From positions 1 to 5,494 of the forward strand of contig JAQERH010000066.1 in assembly GCA_027698105.1 (NCBI GenBank): a stretch of DNA of 5,494 nt. Reading direction: 5' to 3'. The stretch is from Lachnospiraceae bacterium AM93-12TA (GTDB taxonomy: Bacteria; Bacillota; Clostridia; Lachnospirales; Lachnospiraceae). A model generated the notes under the pieces. The model searched no databases and was not told the origin of the DNA. It saw only the letters and a list, made by a program, of their open reading frames with translations. Shown here piece by piece: positions 1 through 4,860 of this stretch. Within the stretch, counting starts at the first letter, position 1; each line of letters begins with the position of its first letter. A program made the translations under genes and the position numbers.

Positions 1-39
1 GCAAGCGGAGAGGACGCAGGAGCAAGAAAAATTAAATAG
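1..39 (+). CDS. Possible C-terminal end of an upstream gene (partial)
   Basis: Frame 1 is open from the first base and reads ASGEDAGARKIK before a TAG at 37-39. A strong hairpin follows ten bases later, which fits the end of a transcription unit. Twelve codons are too few to recognise a family, and an open stretch this short can occur by chance. The only support is position: open frame, stop, then hairpin. Confidence 0.25.
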   Translation, partial: ASGEDAGARKIK

Positions 40-48
40 AGACCATGG

Positions 49-83
49 TTTATAAGTCAGGGGCATTGCCTCTGGCTTATAAA
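49..83 (+). terminator. Strong hairpin, probable terminator
   Basis: A 16 bp stem (49-64 with 68-83) closes on a 3-base loop, ATT. All positions pair if two G-U wobbles are allowed. The stem top is GC-rich and the base is AT-rich. It follows the putative upstream stop codon and precedes the 162-485 gene. A clean U tract is missing on the + strand (GCATTTATC follows), so termination is likely but not certain. It could instead be a processing or stability hairpin. Confidence 0.5.
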
Positions 84-94
84 GCATTTATCAG

Positions 95-112
95 TTAACG
101 GTGCATCGTTAA
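95..112. repeat. Small hairpin TTAACGGTGCATCGTTAA, copy 1
   Basis: This near-palindromic 18-mer can form a 7 bp stem with a TGCA loop, counting one G-U pair. A related 18-mer lies at 4794-4811. The differences between the two keep pairing in RNA: the 7/12 pair changes G-U to G-C and the 6/13 pair changes G-C to G-U. In both places a TTACCAAATTACCAAA repeat lies within 10 bases. It lies in the leader of the 162-485 gene. Confidence 0.5.
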
Positions 113-120
113 TGGATTGG

Positions 121-136
121 TTACCAAATTACCAAA
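121..136. repeat. TTACCAAA tandem octamer, copy 1
   Basis: Two head-to-tail copies of TTACCAAA. The same 16-mer occurs at 4768-4783, and its first 14 bases occur at 2662-2675. Here it sits between the small hairpin at 95-112 and the ribosome binding site of the 162-485 gene. It may be a protein-binding or leader element. Alternatively it is conserved coding: a 12-codon leader ORF starting ATG at 113 runs through it and stops at 149-151, overlapping the ribosome binding site. Confidence 0.55.
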
Positions 137-161
137 AAATAGCAGGTTAGGAGATGAGAGC

Positions 162-485
162 GTGAGTATCCGAACAAGATATAACTGGCGAGAACTTTCA
201 GAAGAGGAGAAGGAGCAGATCCTTTCTGATATTAAGCAGAAAGATAGAGAAATGCTCAGCTATATGAATTGTTTATCCCGTAAGAGTGGAATCTGGGACT
301 TGATAAAACGGGCAGAGAGACAGGGAATCACTGAAACGCAGCTTCTATTGTATATTATGAGCTGTTGCTGCTATATGACTGACAAGGAGCAATATATCGA
401 GCAGAAACGGAAACAGGATGGAGACTTGGACTACATATACAGTCTGTTCCAAAAAATCCCGATTTTGAATCGACTGCTGAAGTAA
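162..485 (+). CDS. Small protein paralogous to the next gene, lacking the helix-turn-helix
   Basis: Encodes 107 residues from a GTG start. The start is chosen because AGGAG at 149-153 lies 8 bases upstream. With this start Y7, W9, L12, S13, L21, D23 and I24 fall at exactly the same positions as in the following gene. An upstream in-frame TTG at 117 is open but has no ribosome binding site and would translate the TTACCAAA repeat. The protein is helical and charged, with no signal peptide. A cysteine-rich motif, SCCCYM, lies near residues 67-72 and matches CCDM at 65-68 of the neighbour. It ends around residue 107, where the neighbour continues into a helix-turn-helix. I do not recognise the family. 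It is separated from the next gene by 42 bases and is probably in the same operon. A partner or modulator of the DNA-binding paralog is possible but is inference. Confidence 0.8.
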   Translation: MSIRTRYNWRELSEEEKEQILSDIKQKDREMLSYMNCLSRKSGIWDLIKRAERQGITETQLLLYIMSCCCYMTDKEQYIEQKRKQDGDLDYIYSLFQKIPILNRLLK

Positions 486-527
486 GCATTCCGATAAGTA
501 AGAGAAAAAAGAAAAGGAGAGATAAGC

Positions 528-953
528 ATGAAAAAACCTTGGGAGTATCAATGGGATAATTTAAGCGACATGGATATGAAGGAAATGTTAACAGATATCA
601 GAAAAAATCCATGGAAGTATACGTATAGTAGGGAGGCAAGCAAGAACAAATTTTTATATTATACATTATGTGTAGAAAAACTTAGTCAGTCGGAAATTAT
701 AGATATTTTGTTTAATTATTGCTGTGATATGAGCAGTTTGGCTCATTGCAATATGAAAGAACATCAAATGAGGATGAAAACGGGGGAGATAAAGCCTGCA
801 TTAAAGAGGATAGATATGGACGAGCTTGAAAAGCTGAAGCAGGATGGATGGAAGATTAAAGACTTGGCAACGAAGTATGGCGTATCAGAACGAACTATTA
901 GAAATCGTTTGAATAATCCGGAATATTATAGGATGATTCAAAGTGATGTATAG
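528..953 (+). CDS. Small helix-turn-helix protein, probable DNA-binding
   Basis: Encodes 141 residues. The ATG follows AAGGAG at 514-519 with 8 bases of spacing. Residues 1-88 resemble the preceding protein: a Y-x-W-x-x-L-S start, L-x-D-I at 21-24, and a CCxM motif at 65-68. Residues about 95-130 look like a resolvase/Hin-type helix-turn-helix: DELEKLKQDGWKIKDLATKY, then GVSERTIRNRL as the recognition helix. No recombinase catalytic domain, signal peptide or membrane segment is visible, so a regulator or site-binding protein is more likely than a recombinase. Its stop codon lies inside sequence that aligns with the downstream 134 bp repeat. The last few residues may therefore derive from the repeat. 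This placement makes the array a natural candidate target (inference). The N-terminal domain is not a family I can name. Confidence 0.85.
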   Translation: MKKPWEYQWDNLSDMDMKEMLTDIRKNPWKYTYSREASKNKFLYYTLCVEKLSQSEIIDILFNYCCDMSSLAHCNMKEHQMRMKTGEIKPALKRIDMDELEKLKQDGWKIKDLATKYGVSERTIRNRLNNPEYYRMIQSDV

Positions 954-1081
954 GCATAAGAGTATGAGCTAATCTTCAGATTGGATTTCTGGTCTGGTCT
1001 GGTTTACCTGGTATGGCATAAGAATTATGGGTATGGCGTATCGGAGTAGTACAGCATATAGATATGTTATCATAAGCATAT
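950..1081. repeat. Degenerate leading copy of the 134 bp repeat
   Basis: From the TAG of the helix-turn-helix gene onward, the sequence aligns with the right part of the 134 bp unit. Shared landmarks are GCATAAG, GAGCTAATCTTC, GATTG, GGTYTGGTTTAC and GTATGGCATAAGAA. It diverges more than the later copies and lacks the 18 bp palindrome. Two TATRGC cores lie at 1012 and 1032. It has no support as coding sequence: the short open frame starting at 1027 runs straight into the tandem units. Confidence 0.65.
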
Positions 1082-1099
1082 GGAAAAATGTATTTTTCC
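1082..1099. promoter_or_regulatory. 18 bp palindrome GGAAAAATGTATTTTTCC (first of seven)
   Basis: Eight-base arms flank a GT centre. The same 18-mer recurs unchanged at 1216, 1350, 1484, 1618 and 1751. At 1885 only the first base differs (A for G). It is the most conserved part of the unit, even in copies whose other parts have drifted. That is typical of a dimer-binding operator or a structural site. The protein that binds it is not known; the neighbouring helix-turn-helix protein is only a candidate. Confidence 0.6.
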
Positions 1100-1965
1100 G
1101 AGGTGTAAGCATACGGGTGCGAGTGAATCTTTGGATTGAATTTTCTGACAGGTCAGGTTTACTCAGTATAGCGTATCTGCTCAGTATAGCAATAAAAACT
1201 GTGAGTATGGCATATGGAAAAATGTATTTTTCCGAGGTGTAAGCATTTGTATGTGAGCTAATCTTTGGATTGAATTTTCTGACAGGTCAGGTTTACTCAG
1301 TATAGCGTATCTGCTCAGTATAGCAATAAAAACTGTGAGTATGGCATATGGAAAAATGTATTTTTCCGAGGTGTAAGCATTTGTATGTGAGCTAATCTTT
1401 GGATTGAATTTTCTGACAGGTCAGGTTTACTCAGTATAGCGTATCTGCTCAGTATAGCAATAAAAACTGTGAGTATGGCATATGGAAAAATGTATTTTTC
1501 CGAGGTGTAAGCATACGGATGCGAGTTAATCTTTGGATTGAATTTTCTGACAGGTCAGGTTTACTCAGTATAGCGTATCCGCTCAGTATAGCAATAAAAA
1601 CTGTGAGTATGGCATATGGAAAAATGTATTTTTCCGAGGTGTAAGCATACGGGTGCGAGTGAATCTTTGGATTGAATTTTCTGACAGGTAAGGTTTATCC
1701 GATATAGCATATTTGTTCAGTATGGCATAAGAACTGTGAGTATGGCATATGGAAAAATGTATTTTTCCGAGGTGTAAGCATAAGTATGTGAGCTAATCTT
1801 CGGATTGAATTATTTAACAGGTCAGGTTTACTCAGTATAGCATATTTGTTCAGTATAGCAATAAGAACTGTGAGTATGGCATATAGAAAAATGTATTTTT
1901 CCGGGGTGTAAGCATAAGTATGTGAGCTAATCTTCGGACTGAATAATTTAACAGGTCAGGTTTAT

Positions 1966-1982
1966 CCGATATAGCATATCGG
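1966..1982. promoter_or_regulatory. 17 bp inverted repeat CCGATATAGCATATCGG
   Basis: Perfect 7-base arms surround AGC in the last 134 bp unit. Half of this site (CCGATATAGCATAT) occurs in unit 5, and CRTATCGGAGTA occurs near 1036 and 2284. It contains the TATRGC core in a fully symmetric context. It may be a high-affinity version of the short motif scattered through the array (inference). Confidence 0.4.
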
Positions 1983-2004
1983 AGTAGTATGGCATAAGAA
2001 CTAA

Positions 2005-2260
2005 GGGTATAGCTTCAGTGAGATAGTAGTAAGCGTTCCTGTGGGTTCAGTGGCATTCTGGGTTGATATAGTATGGCATAATCGTTCAGGATAGCATAAG
2101 GCTGTAACGGGTATAGCTTCTGAGAGCTGGTAGTAAGCGTTCCTGTGGGTTCAGTGGCATTCTGGGTTGATATAGTATGGCATAATCGTTCAGGATAGCA
2201 TAAGGCTGTAACGGGTATGGCTTCTGAGAGCTGGTAGTAAGCGTTCCTGTGGATTCGGCA
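2005..2260. repeat. Second array: about 2.4 copies of a 104 bp unit
   Basis: Unit starts are 2005, 2109 and 2213, marked by GGGTATRGCTTC. The first two units are identical from 2026 to 2108 against 2130 to 2212; the third breaks off after GTAAGCGTTCCTGTGG. The unit differs from the 134 bp unit but shares its vocabulary: TAGTATGGCATAA, GATAGCATAAGG and GGGTATAGC. The two arrays meet within unit 7 of the first. A minus-strand open frame crosses this block, but the 104 bp period shifts the frame from copy to copy, so I do not treat it as a gene. Confidence 0.9.
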
Positions 2261-3026
2261 GCTTTTTCTGTTTATCTGGTATAACATATCGGAGTATGAG
2301 AGCTGAGTGAGATGTTTGGTTTATCTTCGGATAGGAGCTTATAGCTTCTACTTCCTCCCCACTGACATTTCAGAAGAGATTCCTTTGGCTTACCGCTACG
2401 CTCTGGCTTACTCCCTGCTACTTTAGACTCCCTTAAAATCTGGGAGCAGTAGGAAAAAAATTTAATACCATTCTCCAAGCTTTTAAGTGACTAATAGGTG
2501 CTAGAAAAATCTGAGATATATCTCCTCTCTGCTTGAGCTATGAGATCTTTTTCTTGTAGATTGGGCATTGAGACTTGATACTATGTGAACTGCTGTGATG
2601 CTTTAAGTTTAATGGCAGTAGAGCATTCCTGTTTCAGGCTGACATTCCATAGACGAGTTGATTACCAAATTACCAGATTTATAGCTGTGTCAAATCCTGT
2701 TAAGCATGAGGCTGGTGCAGGAAAGCATTTCTCAGTGTGGATTTATACATATCAACTCCCTGTATAGCAAGTCTAAAAATAGTTGACATAAGAAAATGCA
2801 ATAGCTTGGAAAGCAAAATAGTCCCAACATAAATACAAACATATGAGCGTATCTGATTTGTGCTGGCTGTTATGAGCTGAGTTCTTGCATAATCCATAAA
2901 TGGATAGCGTGAAATCCGGCAGATTGTCTACTGTCAAATTAGTTCGTTAGCGTTACAATAGGAGCATACAAAAGAACTGGAGCGTGATAAGAAAATATGA
3001 TTGCATAAGAAAATGAACTAATCTAA
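2261..3026. other. Gene-free stretch with scattered repeat and leader fragments
   Basis: No open frame here has a credible ribosome binding site, composition or recognisable product. It contains a perfect 12 bp palindrome, GAGATATATCTC, at 2513-2524. It also holds fragments matching the leader near 4.75-4.96 kb: TTACCAAATTACCA (2662-2675), GTTAGCGTTA (2946-2955) and TTACAATAGGAG (2953-2964). Isolated TATAGC cores occur around 2339, 2679 and 2764. CATAAGAAAATG occurs twice, near 2787 and 3004. It reads as decayed, repeat-derived DNA and possibly the relic of a surface-protein leader that has lost its gene (inference). Confidence 0.55.
2662..2675. repeat. TTACCAAATTACCA, copy 2 (shortened)
   Basis: Matches the first 14 bases of the tandem octamer at 121-136 and 4768-4783. 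No TTAACGG hairpin lies beside this copy, in contrast to the other two, and no gene follows it. This supports reading the surrounding DNA as a decayed leader. Confidence 0.5.
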
Positions 3027-3055
3027 TTGAATAAAAAGGCTGTCTGTGTTAGAAT
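3027..3055 (+). promoter_or_regulatory. Predicted sigma-A promoter (TTGAAT, 17 bp, TAGAAT)
   Basis: The -35 box TTGAAT is at 3027-3032 and the -10 box TAGAAT at 3050-3055, each close to consensus with ideal 17 bp spacing. The expected start of transcription, 6-8 bases on, is about 3061-3063. That is where the 16 bp inverted repeat bounding the structured element begins (3062). This agreement supports a transcript running from about 3062. Confidence 0.65.
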
Positions 3056-3061
3056 AAGCTT

Positions 3062-3290
3062 GAAAACTAAAAAAGCATAGCACCTAGAAGAGTGCTGGAA
3101 CACTCTCCCAGGTGTGAAAAGTGTTTTGCAGAACACCTTTCGCAATGGTTGCTACCACTACTATGCCATTACATTATAATCTAAGTTTAGGCTTTAGACA
3201 AGATGGAAAATGGCTAGGAGTTTATTTGTTGTACTCAAAAAGACAGCGAGGCGTGAGGTTGGAGGCTTACACCTTGCTTTTTTAGTTTTC
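3062..3290 (+). ncRNA. Structured RNA or leader bounded by a 16 bp inverted repeat
   Basis: The block begins GAAAACTAAAAAAGCA (3062-3077) and ends with its exact reverse complement (3275-3290). Inside, a 6 bp stem (GCATAG 3075-3080 with CTATGC 3161-3166) closes three hairpins. The first is 3081-3085/3110-3114 continued by 3089-3094/3101-3106 across an AGA/CCC internal loop. The second is 3121-3126/3131-3136 with a TGCA loop. The third is 3146-3149/3154-3157 with a TGCT loop. The 3' part ends in an intrinsic terminator. A promoter is correctly placed upstream, and the next gene's ribosome binding site follows 11 bases after the block. I see no match to the T-box, SAM, lysine, TPP, 6S, SRP or tmRNA landmarks I know. 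It could be a standalone small RNA, a terminating leader, or a MITE-like element with terminal inverted repeats; no target-site duplication is visible. Confidence 0.5.
3246..3283 (+). terminator. Intrinsic terminator before the 174-residue gene
   Basis: A 12-position stem (3246-3257 with 3266-3277) has two G-U wobbles and one C-A mismatch. It carries an 8-base loop and is followed directly by six Ts (3278-3283). This is a standard Rho-independent terminator on the + strand. It lies between the promoter at 3027-3055 and the gene at 3318, so transcripts from that promoter must read through it to express the gene. Confidence 0.7.
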
Positions 3291-3317
3291 CTATCAAACA
3301 TAGGAGGACAGCCTAAC

Positions 3318-3842
3318 ATGATTCAAGTATCTTTGATTTCAATAAACATTGATGAGGCAAGTATGGCAGATGTAGTAGTGAAAGCAGCTGGTTCTAAAAT
3401 CAAACAGGTGTTGATTCCGGCAGTAAAAGAGCAGTGTAGAGCATTAGAGGAATTACTGGCAAAGAAATATTCGCATACCCAAAGTAATTATTGTAAGCTG
3501 GCATTGAATGCATTACATAACTGTATGCCTGAAGGGCAGCAAGTGATTCCTGATATGACTAAGCCTGTGAATGTAATCTGCATTGATTTTAAGGAAGCAT
3601 TGTCCAGTGAAGAATCAAGTTTATTCTGGGATACAGAACAGTTTACAGAGTTACTTCAGGATTTTGATAGTGACTTTACTTTCCATTCAATGGAGATAGA
3701 TCCAGAAAAAACAGGTGTCCGTATTGACTTATACGATACTACGGTAGAGATTGCATTGATTCTGGCGTATTCACTGGATGAATATTTCCAGCGTTGCGGA
3801 ATTAGTAATCATATCAAACAGGTCAGCTTTGACTATGTATAG
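3318..3842 (+). CDS. Hypothetical 174-residue cytoplasmic protein
   Basis: The ATG at 3318 follows AGGAGG (3302-3307) with 10 bases of spacing. The frame is open further upstream, to an ATG at 3210, but that start would translate the terminator and U tract and has no good ribosome binding site. The product has no signal peptide or membrane segment and looks soluble and mixed alpha/beta. It starts MIQVSLISINIDEASMADVV, has a helix at about 33-50, beta-like segments near 84-90 and 133-149, and ends CGISNHIKQVSFDYV. I do not recognise the family. It lies 85 bases before the secreted-protein gene and has no terminator after it, so co-transcription is likely. The last 20 codons recur as a remnant at 4631-4692, showing this gene has been duplicated or recombined. 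Expression may depend on read-through of the upstream terminator. Confidence 0.75.
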   Translation: MIQVSLISINIDEASMADVVVKAAGSKIKQVLIPAVKEQCRALEELLAKKYSHTQSNYCKLALNALHNCMPEGQQVIPDMTKPVNVICIDFKEALSSEESSLFWDTEQFTELLQDFDSDFTFHSMEIDPEKTGVRIDLYDTTVEIALILAYSLDEYFQRCGISNHIKQVSFDYV

Positions 3843-3927
3843 TAGTATTTAGCAATATAAAATAAGTACTGACAGTAAGATTATCTAATAAACATTAAAA
3901 TTTAAAGAGTACGGAGGTAAAAGTGTG

Positions 3928-4605
3928 ATGAAGCGTAAAGGATTAGTAACAGCAGGATTGGTAGCAGGTTTATCAGTGTTATCTTCCATGTCGGCGTTTG
4001 CAGGCGAATGGAAGCAGGACTCCAATGGCTGGTGGTGGCAGAATGATGATGGCTCCTATCCGGTTTCTACATGGCAGTGGCTTGACGGAAACAAGGACGG
4101 TTTATCAGAGAGCTATTATTTTAATGAGGCTGGCTATCTGGTAACGAATACTACCATAGATGGTTATACAGTAAATGCAGATGGAGCATGGACAGTAGAT
4201 GGACAAATACAGACGATGCAGACAAGTTTAACAGATTCATCAGTTCGTGCTGTTGATGTAGAGAAGGCAAAAGGAACATATAAATTAGTTAAGTACTCTA
4301 AAAATGGAGTGGAGCAGTCTGTGGATAGTCTTAACTACAAATTATCAACATCTACTAATGGTGGTATTAGTTGGATGGCTGATGATCTTTCTGCTTCAAT
4401 GTATCATTGTCCTTTCCTTGAAATGAATAAATGGGAGTTTATGGGGGGCTTGGATTTCGCACATCTTAGTGGAGGCGTATTGACATTGATAGATGAAGAA
4501 ACAGTTGAAATTACAGGTTATGCAAATATCTATTGGGATCCAAGTGAACCGCCTATTGGACAGGATCAGATATCTTGTATCTTTAAGCGGATAAAGGCAT
4601 GGTAA
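3928..4605 (+). CDS. Secreted choline-binding-repeat protein with possible lipocalin-like C-terminus
   Basis: Encodes 225 residues from ATG 3928, with GGAGG at 3913-3917. The adjacent in-frame GTG at 3925 is an equally possible start and adds one residue. Residues 1-25 form a signal peptide (MKRK, hydrophobic core, cleavage after AFA). Residues 26-93 hold choline-binding-type repeats: GEWKQDSNGWWWQNDDGSYP, then a long YYFNEAGYLVTN unit and an ADGAWTVDG unit. These usually tether or decorate proteins on the cell surface. Residues about 115-221 begin GTYKLVKYSKNG and end in beta-rich segments (LTLIDEETVEITG, ISCIFKRI). This resembles small lipocalin-like domains attached to such repeats in Lachnospiraceae, but the resemblance is from memory and weak. 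Two cysteines (161, 217) could form a disulphide. No lipobox or sortase motif is seen. Ligand and role are unknown. Confidence 0.85.
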   Translation: MKRKGLVTAGLVAGLSVLSSMSAFAGEWKQDSNGWWWQNDDGSYPVSTWQWLDGNKDGLSESYYFNEAGYLVTNTTIDGYTVNADGAWTVDGQIQTMQTSLTDSSVRAVDVEKAKGTYKLVKYSKNGVEQSVDSLNYKLSTSTNGGISWMADDLSASMYHCPFLEMNKWEFMGGLDFAHLSGGVLTLIDEETVEITGYANIYWDPSEPPIGQDQISCIFKRIKAW

Positions 4606-4630
4606 TGTAGCTGGTTTATTTAGAACTGCA

Positions 4631-4692
4631 ATAATTTCCAGCGTTGCGGAATTAGTAATCATATCAAAAAGGTCAGTTTTGACTATGTGTAG
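4631..4692 (+). pseudogene. Remnant copy of the 3' end of the 174-residue gene
   Basis: These 62 bases match 3781-3842 at 57 positions, exactly 850 bases downstream. They encode FQRCGISNHIKKVSFDYV and a TAG at the same place. Differences are two at the left edge, one giving Q to K, and two silent (GCT-like and TAT/TGT-type third-base changes near the end). The similarity stops at the stop codon on the right and begins abruptly at about 4631, 25 bases after the stop of the secreted-protein gene. No start codon or upstream part of the gene is present, so it is a gene fragment left by duplication or recombination. Confidence 0.85.
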
Positions 4693-4695
4693 ACA

Positions 4696-4736
4696 GCATA
4701 GAGGGTATTAGTTTACAGGACTGATGCCCTCTGTGT
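4696..4736 (+). terminator. Hairpin, probable terminator of the 3318-4605 unit
   Basis: A 16 bp stem (4696-4711 with 4721-4736, four G-U wobbles) closes on a 9-base loop. The inner 12 pairs are the strongest. It follows the remnant stop codon and ends the likely operon. The U tract is poor (ATATTTC follows), so termination is probable rather than sure. Confidence 0.5.
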
Positions 4737-4767
4737 ATATTTCAAGTTAGCGTTATCAACCTAGCAG

Positions 4768-4783
4768 TTACCAAATTACCAAA
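4768..4783. repeat. TTACCAAA tandem octamer, copy 3
   Basis: Identical to the 16-mer at 121-136. It is followed after 10 bases by a TTAACGG hairpin, and preceded by GTTAGCGTTA at 4746-4755, which also occurs at 2946-2955. Order relative to the small hairpin is reversed compared with the copy near the window start. Confidence 0.55.
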
Positions 4784-4793
4784 CATTGAACAA

Positions 4794-4811
4794 TTAACGG
4801 TGTACTGTTAA
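4794..4811. repeat. Small hairpin TTAACGGTGTACTGTTAA, copy 2
   Basis: Forms an 8 bp stem with one G-U pair, counterpart of the 18-mer at 95-112. The three base differences from that copy either lie in the loop or preserve pairing. It lies in the long leader region before the 4966-5481 gene. Confidence 0.5.
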
Positions 4812-4842
4812 AATGAGGTAAGCAGGGTTCCGGATTGGTTCA

Positions 4843-4860
4843 ACTCCTCCTACTCCTCCT
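4843..4860 (+). promoter_or_regulatory. Two tandem ACTCCTCCT anti-Shine-Dalgarno elements
   Basis: ACTCCTCCT occurs at 4843-4851 and 4852-4860. CCTCCTA at 4846-4852 is the exact complement of TAGGAGG at 4953-4959, the ribosome binding site of the next gene; the second copy can pair with AGGAGG over 6 bases. If the transcript starts upstream of 4843, these could mask the ribosome binding site. Whether that happens is unknown. Confidence 0.35.

Larger units (their letters stand above)
1082..2016. repeat. Tandem array of seven 133-134 bp non-coding units
   Basis: Unit starts, counted from the 18 bp palindrome, are 1082, 1216, 1350, 1484, 1618, 1751 and 1885. All periods are 134 except the fifth unit, which is 133. 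Units 2 and 3 are identical over all 134 bases, so that duplication is recent. Units 5-7 drift progressively and unit 7 blends into the next array. Each unit contains GGAAAAATGTATTTTTCC, then GAGGTGTAAGCAT, a short variable patch, GGATTGAAT, an ACAGGTCAGG element, two direct CAGTATRGC motifs about 18 bp apart, and GAGTATGGCATAT. The period is not a multiple of three and stops occur in all frames, so the array is not coding. Function is unknown. A binding array for the adjacent helix-turn-helix protein is a reasonable inference. Confidence 0.95.

Noticed and set aside
117..161. TTG start at 117 extending the first small protein by 15 residues
   Set aside because: No ribosome binding site at the right distance. 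The GTG at 162 has AGGAG 8 bases upstream and brings the paralogs into exact register.
1027..1242. A 71-residue open frame inside the repeat field
   Set aside because: It spans a degenerate copy and the first 134 bp unit. The period breaks the frame in following units and there is no ribosome binding site.
1082..2260. CRISPR array
   Set aside because: The units are 104-134 bp and nearly identical throughout. There are no short repeats separated by unique spacers and no cas genes.
2015..2287. Minus-strand 90-residue open frame with internal protein repeats
   Set aside because: It is a by-product of the 104 bp repeat. The repeat length is not divisible by three, so frames differ between copies, and there is no credible start signal.
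2272..2478. Minus-strand 68-residue frame containing SKPERSGKPKES
   Set aside because: It would start with TTG with no clear ribosome binding site, and the product matches nothing I recognise.
2783..2812. TTGACA at 2783-2788 as a promoter
   Set aside because: No acceptable -10 box occurs at 16-18 bases and no gene follows.
2585..2897. Two overlapping short frames, one per strand
   Set aside because: No ribosome binding sites, no recognisable domains, and composition like the surrounding non-coding DNA.
3075..3166. tRNA, because of the cloverleaf-like fold
   Set aside because: There is no TTCRA T-loop, no proper 7 bp acceptor stem and no anticodon arm of the right size.
3210..3317. Upstream ATG giving a 210-residue version of the 174-residue protein
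   Set aside because: The extension would translate the terminator stem and U tract; the ATG at 3318 has an AGGAGG site.
4396..4662. Minus-strand 88-residue frame under the secreted-protein gene
   Set aside because: It lies antisense to a well-supported gene and has no start signal.
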